A stretch of 19,280 nt of DNA from Anthropogastromicrobium sp963604075 (GTDB taxonomy: Bacteria > Bacillota > Clostridia > Lachnospirales > Lachnospiraceae). Position 1 is the stretch's first letter. Every line of letters begins with the position of its first letter. Location of the stretch: the NCBI GenBank assembly GCA_963604075.1, contig CAVCPW010000207.1, positions 1-19,280 of the forward strand, read 5' to 3'. Below, piece by piece: positions 1-6,407 of the stretch. A program made the translations under genes and the position numbers. The notes below the pieces were generated by a model. That model ran no database searches and was not told the origin of the DNA. It worked only from the letters and a program-made list of their open reading frames with translations.

Positions 1-110
1 TAATACCACAGACTTCAGAAGTCAAGAGATGCCGTGTAAAACGCAATTCATCCCGCCACCTATAGAGGTGGGGGATTTCTTGCTCACAGCATGTTAAAGA
101 GTTTGCGTTA
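1..110 (+). mobile_element. Probable right-end remnant of an IS200/IS605-type (TnpB) element
   Basis: A GC-rich hairpin (CCACCT at 56-61, AGGTGG at 66-71, flanked by CCC and GGG) is followed by a short TTTCTTGCTCAC tail. This resembles the right end of TnpB-carrying IS200/IS605 elements in Clostridia, where the end overlaps the 3' part of the guide RNA. An open frame enters from the left edge and stops at TAA 95-97. It reads ...EMPCKTQFIPPPIEVG..., similar to read-through TnpB C-termini I remember; that is memory and not a search. No transposase domain is visible, because the body would lie left of the window. It could instead be an unrelated terminator-like hairpin. Confidence 0.4.
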
Positions 111-140
111 AATTAATTTAGTTTAAAGGGGGTTAATCAA

Positions 141-1025
141 GTGAAAAAGAAAAAATTGCTGCCGGTTATAGGAATGTTGTCTGCCATATTACTTGCCGGA
201 TGCAAAATGGGAAGCGCAGAGATTTCCAGTAAAGAATATACCCAATCGGAGTCCGTAGAAGTAGAAGGACGGCAAGGGATTGCAGTCGATACCGACTATT
301 ACTATGTCAGTGGTTCTACTTCACTGATCAAATATGATAAGGACTGGAATGTTGTTGCAGAGAATACGGATCCATTTTCGGAAGGTTATACTGCCGAAGT
401 AAATCATATCGGTGATATCGATGTCTATAACGGAGAAGTGTACTGCGGTGTAGAAAAATTTCTTGACGGGGTCGCTTCCAATATCCAAATTGCAGTGTAC
501 GATGCGGATACATTGAAGCTGAAAAGAACATTTCCGTTTGAAACAGAAAGCGGACAGACAGAATGTTCTGGAATCGCAGTAAATCCGGATAATTCTACTG
601 TTTGGATGTGCTCTTGGGCTGACGGTGATTCCGGGCGGTATTTGTATAAATATGACCTGAACTCTGGAGAATATCTTGGAAAAATCCACATGCATGCGGT
701 TCCGCAATGGATTCAGGGCATTGCATACTATGACGGATCATATTATGTGACCGCAGATGACGGAGACGCAGATTATGATGAGCCGGATCACATCTATCGC
801 TTTGAAATATCCGATGACAGCACGGAAGCGACTAGCGTGGAAGAACTGGCTTTGAGAGACGTTACCAAACAGGGAGAAATTGAAGGACTTTCCTTTGACC
901 GGGAAAACAAAAAGCTGCTTGTTTTGTACAACAGGGGAGCAAGAATTGTACAGGGAATGCCATCTGGATTTTACGATGGTTATACCGAGGAAATACATGA
1001 AGTATTTGTATATAAAATTTACTGA
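141..1025 (+). CDS. Putative beta-propeller lipoprotein of unknown function
   Basis: The 294-residue product begins with a lipoprotein signal: a lysine-rich n-region (MKKKK), a hydrophobic core, and a lipobox L18-A19-G20-C21. The mature protein should therefore be lipid-anchored at Cys21 on the outer face of the membrane. The start is GTG, chosen because an AAAGGGGG ribosome binding site lies at 125-132 and the signal peptide begins directly there. The mature part has repeated short beta-rich stretches with Asp and aromatic residues (GIAVDTDYYYVSG, GIAVNPDNSTVWMC, GIAYYDGSYYVTADD, GLSFDRENKKLLVLY). This spacing suggests a beta-propeller with four or more blades, as in SMP-30/YncE-like or phytase-like proteins. 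No catalytic motif is recognisable. The role is unknown; sensing or binding of an extracellular ligand is a guess. Confidence 0.8.
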   Translation: MKKKKLLPVIGMLSAILLAGCKMGSAEISSKEYTQSESVEVEGRQGIAVDTDYYYVSGSTSLIKYDKDWNVVAENTDPFSEGYTAEVNHIGDIDVYNGEVYCGVEKFLDGVASNIQIAVYDADTLKLKRTFPFETESGQTECSGIAVNPDNSTVWMCSWADGDSGRYLYKYDLNSGEYLGKIHMHAVPQWIQGIAYYDGSYYVTADDGDADYDEPDHIYRFEISDDSTEATSVEELALRDVTKQGEIEGLSFDRENKKLLVLYNRGARIVQGMPSGFYDGYTEEIHEVFVYKIY

Positions 1026-1084
1026 TGGCAATGTAAGAATGAGCAGACTGTTTACGTTGCTTTTTCTGTACAAGAACGGATGCA

Positions 1085-1140
1085 GTGTGGAAAAATGTAG
1101 CATATTCCAATAGCATATTCCACGCGCAGGCAGTTTTTTG
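1085..1140 (+). terminator. Weak terminator-like hairpin after the lipoprotein gene
   Basis: GTGTGGAA (1085-1092) can pair with TTCCACGC (1118-1125, one G-T pair), and a six-T run follows at 1134-1139. The loop holds two direct copies of TAGCATATTCCA (1098-1109 and 1112-1123). The gap between stem and T run makes this only a moderate candidate. Confidence 0.35.
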
Positions 1141-1147
1141 TTTTAGA

Positions 1148-1176
1148 TAGACAAAATAATCTTATCTTGCTATACT
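1148..1176 (+). promoter_or_regulatory. Sigma-A-type promoter for the alpha-galactosidase gene
   Basis: TAGACA at 1148-1153 and TATACT at 1171-1176 are separated by 17 bp. Transcription would start near 1183, giving a leader of about 130 nt that contains the hairpin repeat at 1208-1253. Confidence 0.55.
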
Positions 1177-1207
1177 TGAAATAAGAAAGAAAACTTAAAA
1201 GAACAAA

Positions 1208-1253
1208 ATTTAAGCAGGAAGCTCCAACTTCTATAAGTAGGAGTAGTTCACGA
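1208..1253 (+). repeat. 46-bp hairpin repeat, copy 1 (inverted relative to 18399-18444)
   Basis: The core contains an imperfect hairpin: CTCC-A-ACTT, loop CTAT, AAGT-A-GGAG, followed by AGTAGTTCACGA. The reverse complement of 18399-18444 matches it with one difference. It resembles the subterminal hairpin of IS200/IS605-type right ends. It lies in the leader of the alpha-galactosidase mRNA. An 11-bp direct repeat (TAAAAGAACAA at 1196-1206 and 1264-1274) brackets it. Confidence 0.7.
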
Positions 1254-1314
1254 GAGCAAAATCTAAAAGAACAATTGCTTAAAATCTATTTCAAAAGCTT
1301 GGGAGGAAAAAACA

Positions 1315-3495
1315 ATGGGCAACGGAATTAAGCCATCAGTGTACAGTCACTTTACGCTCGGCGATATGGCGGCATATTACATGCTGGAAAAGGAAGACAA
1401 CCAAATCGAGTTGTTGCTGGTTCCGGTTAAAAAAGAAAAAAAATTAGCAGAAAAACTTGACGCAATGCTCGACAGTAAGTGCTTACACGGTGACAGCCTT
1501 ATTCAGGTGAAACTGCTGGACGACATTTATCCGGGTGCATACGGACCGGGTACAAGTATGCGAAACAGCGGAACAGTTGAGGCGTGCAATTTTGAAAAGC
1601 AGCTGCATAAAATTGAAGGTACGAAAGAAATCATAGAAACATGGCTTGAAGATGGCAGAGGTCATCACTTTGTACACACACTTACATGGACAAAGGGAGA
1701 GTATGCATTGGGCAGTACAACTACAGTATTGAACAAGTCAGATGCCCCAACTACCTTAGAGCTTTTGACAAGCTTTTCACTTGGACTCATCTCCCCGTTT
1801 GAGGAAGCTGATGCATCCGAGTGCTTAAAGCTGCACCGTATCCGCAGCAAGTGGAGCCAGGAAGGACGTCTAGTTACCGAGTCTGCAGAGGATTTGCAGC
1901 TTGAGCCATCATGGGCATACTGGCAGGTAAATTCCGCGCGCTACGGTCAGATAGGTTCCATGCCAGTCAAAGGATATTTCCCATTTGGTGCAGTTGAGGA
2001 CACAAAGGCTGGCGTCGTATGGGCAGCGCAGTTAGCGATTGAGTGCTCATGGCAGATGGAATTTTACCGCAGAGATGATGGTATGGCATTTTCAGGTGGC
2101 TTGGCAGACCGTGAATTTGGTCAGTGGATGAAGACCATAAAGCCGGGCGAATCCTTTACCACACCGGAGGCGATTCTTACTGTTTGCAGCAGCGATGAGC
2201 GCGCAGGAAGTACCGTCGATTATGCATGCCAGCGACTAACTCAGTATGCACAAAAATATGTAAATACAGCACCAGAGAGTGAGCAGCACCTTCCAATCCT
2301 GTTTAATGAGTATTGTACTACATGGGGCTTGCCATCTCACGAAAATATTAAAGGGATCCTGGAAGCTGTTAAGGGAAAGGGTCTGGAATATTTTGTTGTG
2401 GACTGTGGCTGGTTTGTAGAGGAAGGTGTACATTGGAGCCGCAGTATGGGCGATTATGTTCCGTCTGATCGTCTTTTTCCCAAAGGTCTTGGTGCAGTCA
2501 GCGAGGATATTCGCAAGGCAGGCATGAAGCCGGGTATCTGGTTTGAAATTGATAATGCTGGTCCGAAATCTCACGTTTATTCTGAGCGTGAGGATCTGCT
2601 TCTTCACCGCGATGGAAAGGTGCTTACGACAAAAGAGCGTCGTTTCTTTGATATGAATAACCCGGAGGCTATTGCCTATCTGACCGATAAGGTAATCGGA
2701 CAGCTCAAAAAATATAACTTTGAATATATGAAGATGGATTACAACGATACGATAGGTATTGGCTGTGATGGCGCTGAATCACTCGGAGAGGGTCTTCGCC
2801 GTGACCGTGAGGCATCCGTTAATTTTGTACGTAAGGTAAAGGAAGAGATTCCGGGTATCATTCTGGAAAATTGTGCATCCGGCGGTCATAAGTTAGAGCC
2901 ATTAATGATGAGCGAGTGCAGCATGGCATCATTCTCCGATGCGCATGAATGCGAGGAAATTCCAGTTATTGCCGCATCCCTTCACAGAAGTATATTGCCG
3001 AGACAGAGCCAGATTTGGGCAGTTATTCGAAAGACCGATTCGATTAAGCGCATTGGCTATACGGTTGCGAATACGTTCCTTGGACGTATGTGTTTCTCTG
3101 GAGATGTGACGGAGTTGAGTGATGAGCAGTGGAAGGCTATCGAGGATGGAATGGCATTCTATAAGAAGGCAGCTATGGCAATTCGTGATGGTTATAGCTA
3201 TATTTACAGTCATAAAGGCAGCAGCGATCGTCATCTGACTGGCTGGCAGGCAGTTGTCCGCGTACAGAGTGAGAAAGGAAAGCTCTACGAAGGAGCTCAC
3301 GAAAGTGCATTTGTTACTGCACATGTTTTCCACGGTGAGGTTCCCAAAAAGCTTGTGATTGATCTGCCGGAGGGCTGCCCGAATACAATTGCTGATGTGT
3401 ATGCACCGACTGCTATCACTGCAAAGGTAGAGGGCACACAGCTAATCATCACACCATCAGAGGAGATGGAAGCAATCGGTGTATTATTAAAATAA
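1315..3495 (+). CDS. GH36 family alpha-galactosidase, cytoplasmic
   Basis: A clan GH-D glycoside hydrolase of family 36, which removes terminal alpha-linked galactose from raffinose-type oligosaccharides or melibiose by a retaining mechanism. The layout fits the family: an N-terminal beta-sandwich (about 1-320), a TIM barrel (about 325-650) and a C-terminal beta domain. Asp475 in KMDYND matches the nucleophile, ENCASGG (518-524) is a GH36 signature, and Asp542 in SDAHECEE fits the acid/base. There is no signal peptide, so the substrate must be imported, yet no sugar transporter lies nearby. The ATG follows a good GGGAGG site. At 726 residues it is full length for GH36. The motif near 330-337 (FNEYCTTW) differs from the usual fungal/Gram-negative pattern, so a related activity such as alpha-N-acetylgalactosaminidase is possible. 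Confidence 0.9.
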   Translation: MGNGIKPSVYSHFTLGDMAAYYMLEKEDNQIELLLVPVKKEKKLAEKLDAMLDSKCLHGDSLIQVKLLDDIYPGAYGPGTSMRNSGTVEACNFEKQLHKIEGTKEIIETWLEDGRGHHFVHTLTWTKGEYALGSTTTVLNKSDAPTTLELLTSFSLGLISPFEEADASECLKLHRIRSKWSQEGRLVTESAEDLQLEPSWAYWQVNSARYGQIGSMPVKGYFPFGAVEDTKAGVVWAAQLAIECSWQMEFYRRDDGMAFSGGLADREFGQWMKTIKPGESFTTPEAILTVCSSDERAGSTVDYACQRLTQYAQKYVNTAPESEQHLPILFNEYCTTWGLPSHENIKGILEAVKGKGLEYFVVDCGWFVEEGVHWSRSMGDYVPSDRLFPKGLGAVSEDIRKAGMKPGIWFEIDNAGPKSHVYSEREDLLLHRDGKVLTTKERRFFDMNNPEAIAYLTDKVIGQLKKYNFEYMKMDYNDTIGIGCDGAESLGEGLRRDREASVNFVRKVKEEIPGIILENCASGGHKLEPLMMSECSMASFSDAHECEEIPVIAASLHRSILPRQSQIWAVIRKTDSIKRIGYTVANTFLGRMCFSGDVTELSDEQWKAIEDGMAFYKKAAMAIRDGYSYIYSHKGSSDRHLTGWQAVVRVQSEKGKLYEGAHESAFVTAHVFHGEVPKKLVIDLPEGCPNTIADVYAPTAITAKVEGTQLIITPSEEMEAIGVLLK

Positions 3496-3496
3496 A

Positions 3497-3525
3497 TTGC
3501 AAAAGCAGAAGCTGACGTGTATAAT
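3497..3525 (+). promoter_or_regulatory. Putative promoter for the HIT gene
   Basis: A perfect TATAAT at 3520-3525 lies 17 bp after TTGCAA (3497-3502). It is located just after the alpha-galactosidase stop and about 105 bp before the HIT start. No convincing terminator separates the two genes, so read-through is also possible. Confidence 0.45.
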
Positions 3526-3630
3526 AAGAGAAGTGAGAAGTGTAAAATCTAAAATAAGCTTCTAATATTCTATTCCAACGATAAATGTAGGAATTAATTA
3601 TCAATAATCCAAGCAGGAGGATAAGGGAAC

Positions 3631-4056
3631 ATGAAAGATCAGAATTGCGCATATTGTATGGAAGGCGAGCTGGTTGCCGCTTTCGGAATCAAAATTTGTG
3701 AGTTAGAGACTTCAAAGGTATATCTGTTCAAGGAGCAGAGTCATCCGGGTAGAGTTATCGTGGCACATAAAAAGCATGTGAGCGAGATTACTGAGCTGAC
3801 AGCAGAGGAGCGTGCCGCATATATGGAAGATATCGCAAAGGTCGCACAGGCAATGCATGAGCTGTTCCACCCGGATAAGGTAAACTATGGCGCATATGGT
3901 GATACCGGACATCACCTTCATTTCCACCTTGTTCCAAAGTACAAGGATCAGTATGAGTGGGGCGGTGTATTTGCGATGAACCCGGGCGAGAAGAAGCTGA
4001 CAGATTCTGAGTATGATGAGATGGTAAAGCGTTATCAGGAAAAGCTTGTCGGCTGA
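3631..4056 (+). CDS. HIT family protein (nucleotide hydrolase/transferase)
   Basis: A histidine triad protein of 141 residues, the usual size for the Hint/HIT branch. The signature H95-L-H97-F-H99-L-V sits in a glycine-rich context (GDTGHHLHFHLVPKY); the middle histidine would form the nucleotidyl intermediate. An N-terminal C6-A-Y-C9 pair, with the histidines of VAHKKH, suggests the structural zinc site found in part of the family. Members cleave or transfer nucleoside monophosphates (for example adenosine phosphoramidates or dinucleoside polyphosphates) in the cytoplasm; the substrate here cannot be told. The start is supported by AGGAGG at 3615-3620. The gene is probably monocistronic, with a hairpin about 45 bp after the stop. 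Confidence 0.9.
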   Translation: MKDQNCAYCMEGELVAAFGIKICELETSKVYLFKEQSHPGRVIVAHKKHVSEITELTAEERAAYMEDIAKVAQAMHELFHPDKVNYGAYGDTGHHLHFHLVPKYKDQYEWGGVFAMNPGEKKLTDSEYDEMVKRYQEKLVG

Positions 4057-4102
4057 ACAAATAATCAATGATGAAGTGCATATGAGTGCATTTTAAATGC
4101 TG

Positions 4103-4160
4103 CAAGAGCTTCTGACACAGGATCAGTTTGAGCTATCCTGCCGGAAGCTCTTGATTTTGC
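4103..4160 (+). terminator. Long hairpin, likely terminator of the HIT gene
   Basis: CAAGAGCTTC (4103-4112) pairs perfectly with GAAGCTCTTG (4144-4153), and the inner CAGGAT (4117-4122) pairs with ATCCTG (4135-4140). The following bases ATTTTGCC give only a short T run. It lies between convergent genes and may serve both. Confidence 0.6.
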
Positions 4161-4180
4161 CAAAACAATGGACACGCTTC

Positions 4181-4258
4181 GATGGATAAATTAATTAAAT
4201 AAGTTAATTTTCAGTTTCAGATGGATAAGTTAATTAAATGAGTTAATTTTCAGTTTCA
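4181..4258. repeat. Tandem duplication of a 39-bp unit at the 3' end of the merR gene
   Basis: Units 4181-4219 and 4220-4258 are identical except at two positions. The right-hand unit contains the stop codon and the last codons of the minus-strand MerR gene (NETEN-stop); the left-hand unit lies just downstream of that stop. The period is 13 codons. It is AT-rich, with TTAATTAA inside each unit. Confidence 0.9.
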
Positions 4259-4722
4259 TTGGCGAAAAATTCATGCCAGCCTGGAATAGGTTCATTTTTA
4301 TTTATTGCATCCTCCACAGCCGCGTAATAGCGTACCTTCTCGCGGATATGCACCAGATCATTTTTAAGTTCTTCGATTTGACTTAGAATATCCTGCTCAT
4401 GGTCAATCATCATCTGGCTGATGTCGTGTGCATGACTAGTCAGATCCTCCTCGTAACGGTAAAATTGTTGAATCTTGGCAATAGAGAGACCGGTGCGCTT
4501 AAAGCACATAATTCCACCTAAGCGGTCAATGTGGGTTTGATTATAAATGCGCGCACCAGAAGCAGTATGGATAACATTGGTCAGAAGACCGAGGTCTTCA
4601 TAGTAGCGAAGCGTCGAGGCTGGCAGTTTAAACAGATCAGAGATCTGACGGATGGTATAGGTCGTCTGATCAGCAGTTTTATTAGCAGTAGTTTTATTAG
4701 ATGAATTAGATGGATGTGTCAT
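4243..4722 (-). CDS. MerR family transcriptional regulator, AdhR-like
   Basis: The 159-residue protein has the MerR winged helix at about 22-90 (YTIRQISDLFKLPASTLRYYEDLGLL, then the wing with GARIY) and a C-terminal helical coiled-coil dimer region (about 95-145). Cys73, in MCFKRTGLS, sits about where AdhR-type regulators carry their reactive cysteine, which in that family senses aldehydes or other electrophiles. This placement is by eye. Residues 1-20 are a Ser/Thr/Asn/Lys-rich extension before the domain; the start is kept because CAGGAGG lies 7 bp upstream (reverse strand). The gene is divergent from the aldo/keto reductase at 4893 and shares its 170-bp control region. The dyad at 4769-4788 and its twin near 17196 are the likely operators. 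Confidence 0.88.
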   Translation of the reverse strand: MTHPSNSSNKTTANKTADQTTYTIRQISDLFKLPASTLRYYEDLGLLTNVIHTASGARIYNQTHIDRLGGIMCFKRTGLSIAKIQQFYRYEEDLTSHAHDISQMMIDHEQDILSQIEELKNDLVHIREKVRYYAAVEDAINKNEPIPGWHEFFANETEN

Positions 4723-4764
4723 AAAAGCCTCCTGAATTGTTTTGAAAAAAATGAGAAAAACTAC

Positions 4765-4795
4765 TTGACTTCAAGTAAGCTTGAAGTGATAAAGT
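4765..4795 (+). promoter_or_regulatory. MerR-type promoter and operator of the aldo/keto reductase gene
   Basis: TTGACT (4765-4770) and TAAAGT (4790-4795) are separated by 19 bp, the overlong spacer that MerR activators correct by distorting DNA. The spacer region holds a perfect dyad, ACTTCAAG-TAAG-CTTGAAGT (4769-4788). The same arrangement recurs at 17192-17222. Confidence 0.8.
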
Positions 4796-4892
4796 GAGTG
4801 TATCACAGGATCTGCAAGGAATCAACAGATCAAAGAAAATAAATCAAGTGAATTTAATAATACAATTCACAGATTGAAAGGGAGAAGAAAAG

Positions 4893-5885
4893 ATGTATAT
4901 TGCAGAAAAGACAAGATATGACAAGATGAAATACAATCGTTGCGGAGCAAGTGGTTTAATGCTTCCGGCAGTGTCACTTGGACTGTGGCACAATTTTGGA
5001 ACGAATGGAAACTTCGACACCATGATGGCAATGTGCGAGACCGCATTTGACAATGGTATTACTCATTTCGATCTGGCAAATAATTACGGTCCGGTTCCGG
5101 GTGCGGCAGAGGAGAACTTTGGACGTATCCTGAAAAAGAGCCTTGGCGCATACCGTGATGAATTGGTCATCTCCACAAAGGCCGGTTATGATATGTGGGA
5201 GGGCCCTTATGGAAACTGGGGCAGCAAGAAGTACCTGGTTGCCAGTCTGGATCAGAGTTTAAAGAGAATGGGACTCGATTATGTGGATATTTATTATCAT
5301 CACAGACCAGACCCGGAGACTCCACTTGAGGAGACTGCCAGAGCACTTGATGGTATCGTAAGAAGCGGAAAGGCTCTTTACGTTGGAATTTCCAATTATA
5401 ACAAGGAGCAGACTATTGAGATCGCAAAGCTCTTTAAGGAGATGGGTACTCCATTTATCATTAATCAGCGCAAGTATTCCATGTTTGAGCGTACTATCGA
5501 GAAGGATGGCTTAAAGGATTATGCAGCAAAGAACGGCATCGGTGTTATTACCTTCTGCCCGCTGGCACAGGGACTTCTGACTGATCGCTACCTGCATGGA
5601 ATTCCGCAGGATAGCCGTATCCGCACCGACGGAAGATTCTTAAAGGAGAATGCAATCACTGAGGAGACACTCTCAAAGATCAACGCATTAAATGAGATTG
5701 CAAAGCAGCGTGGTGAGAGCCTTGCACAGATGGCACTGGCATGGATTCTTCGTGATGGTGACATCACAAGCGTTTTGATCGGTGCATCCAAGCCAGCTCA
5801 GATTTTGGACAACATCGGAATGCTGAATGCTTCTGCATTTACCGAAGAAGAGAGAGCAAAGATCGACGAGATTTGCGGTAAGTAA
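4893..5885 (+). CDS. Aldo/keto reductase, YghZ/Gpr-like (L-glyceraldehyde 3-phosphate reductase type)
   Basis: A 330-residue NADPH-dependent aldo/keto reductase with the YghZ (AKR14) signature GPYGNWGSKKYLVASLDQS and the run YHHRPDPETPLEET. The catalytic tetrad is visible: Asp60 and Tyr65 (FDLANNY), Lys96 (STKAGYD) and His137. The C-terminal nucleotide-binding loop with VLIGASKPAQI is present. E. coli YghZ reduces L-glyceraldehyde 3-phosphate and methylglyoxal, so detoxification of reactive carbonyls is likely. The start follows AAAGGGAGAAG. It is transcribed from the MerR-type promoter at 4765-4795, with a long leader of about 90 nt. A terminator follows at 5914-5976, so it stands alone. Confidence 0.92.
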   Translation: MYIAEKTRYDKMKYNRCGASGLMLPAVSLGLWHNFGTNGNFDTMMAMCETAFDNGITHFDLANNYGPVPGAAEENFGRILKKSLGAYRDELVISTKAGYDMWEGPYGNWGSKKYLVASLDQSLKRMGLDYVDIYYHHRPDPETPLEETARALDGIVRSGKALYVGISNYNKEQTIEIAKLFKEMGTPFIINQRKYSMFERTIEKDGLKDYAAKNGIGVITFCPLAQGLLTDRYLHGIPQDSRIRTDGRFLKENAITEETLSKINALNEIAKQRGESLAQMALAWILRDGDITSVLIGASKPAQILDNIGMLNASAFTEEERAKIDEICGK

Positions 5886-5913
5886 AAAAAATAAGTACTC
5901 CCATAGATGACAG

Positions 5914-5978
5914 CAAAAACCATCAGAGATTGATATTGATATGATTATTATATTAATATGTTTCTGGTGGTTTTTTGT
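5914..5978 (+). terminator. Terminator of the YghZ-like reductase gene
   Basis: AAAAACCATCAGAGA (5914-5928) pairs with TTTCTGGTGGTTTTTT (5961-5976, G-T pairs allowed). The loop is AT-rich and the right arm ends in a six-T run. Confidence 0.75.
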
Positions 5979-6015
5979 GGCGTCTTGTTTTATTACGACT
6001 GGGCAGTTACAAGCC

Positions 6016-6081
6016 CACTACCTTTAGGTGGTGAGTAATTCACATGAGCAAGTAGCGAAGCGGATTGCGAATATCATTGAC
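6016..6081 (+). repeat. Hairpin end plus 39-bp intergenic repeat, copy 1
   Basis: A hairpin CACTACC-TTTA-GGTGGTG (6016-6033) is followed by AGTAATTCAC, similar to the tail of the 1208-1253 element. The 39 bp at 6043-6081 (starting CATGAGCAAGTAGCGAAGCG) recur at 9419-9457 with a single difference. The hairpin part resembles IS200/IS605 right ends. No gene is seen in it. Confidence 0.65.
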
Positions 6082-6099
6082 CTTTGTTATACATTGTAC

Positions 6100-6129
6100 T
6101 TGACAGAGTATATGTTACTGCGGTATAGT
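6100..6129 (+). promoter_or_regulatory. Promoter of the glycine riboswitch-symporter unit
   Basis: Consensus TTGACA at 6100-6105, an 18-bp spacer, and TATAGT at 6124-6129. Transcription would start near 6136, about 10 nt before the first aptamer. Confidence 0.75.
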
Positions 6130-6145
6130 AAAGCACAGTAGTGAT

Positions 6146-6236
6146 AACGAGAAGAAGTTTGCTGGAAAGAGGCGAAAGCCCGCCGAAGGAGTAACACTCT
6201 CAGGTACCTTTTTTAGGGAGAAACTGCAAATGGATC
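6146..6236 (+). promoter_or_regulatory. Glycine riboswitch, first aptamer
   Basis: The conserved glycine aptamer elements occur in order: GAGAAG..., then GCCGAAGGAGTAACACTCTC with CAGGTACC, then GAGAAACTGC and CTCTGGAGA toward the next aptamer. It forms a tandem pair with the aptamer at 6240, as in cooperative glycine riboswitches. It lies between the promoter at 6100-6129 and the AGCS-family transporter gene. Assigned by motif recognition only. Confidence 0.9.
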
Positions 6237-6239
6237 GTA

Positions 6240-6326
6240 TCTCTGGAGACATCCGCTAATGCGGAGGCCGAAGGTGCAATGGCGCGACAGCGCAGGAATC
6301 TCTCAGGCAAAAGGACAGAGTAAAAG
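6240..6326 (+). promoter_or_regulatory. Glycine riboswitch, second aptamer
   Basis: Contains CCGAAGGTGCAATGG, the GCGCGACAGCGC stem, and the hallmark ATCTCTCAGGCAAAAGGACAG. The expression platform lies in 6322-6405. An AT-rich weak hairpin with a seven-T run (6348-6354) could be a conditional terminator, though occlusion of the ribosome binding site (GGGAGAAGG, about 6392-6400) is also possible. The direction of control (activation or repression by glycine) cannot be decided from sequence alone. Confidence 0.92.
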
Positions 6327-6407
6327 AGAAAATAAGTACGTGTATTCTTTTTTTAATCCTATGTTTCCGGAAAAAAGCTGCCAATCAAAAAGACGGGAGA
6401 AGGAAAC

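Noticed and set aside
880..1113. 77-codon frame overlapping the end of the lipoprotein gene
   Set aside because: Most of it overlaps the real coding frame, it lacks a ribosome binding site and it shows no family features.
4181..4258. CRISPR-like repeat
   Set aside because: Only two directly abutting units with no spacers, and part of the sequence is coding.
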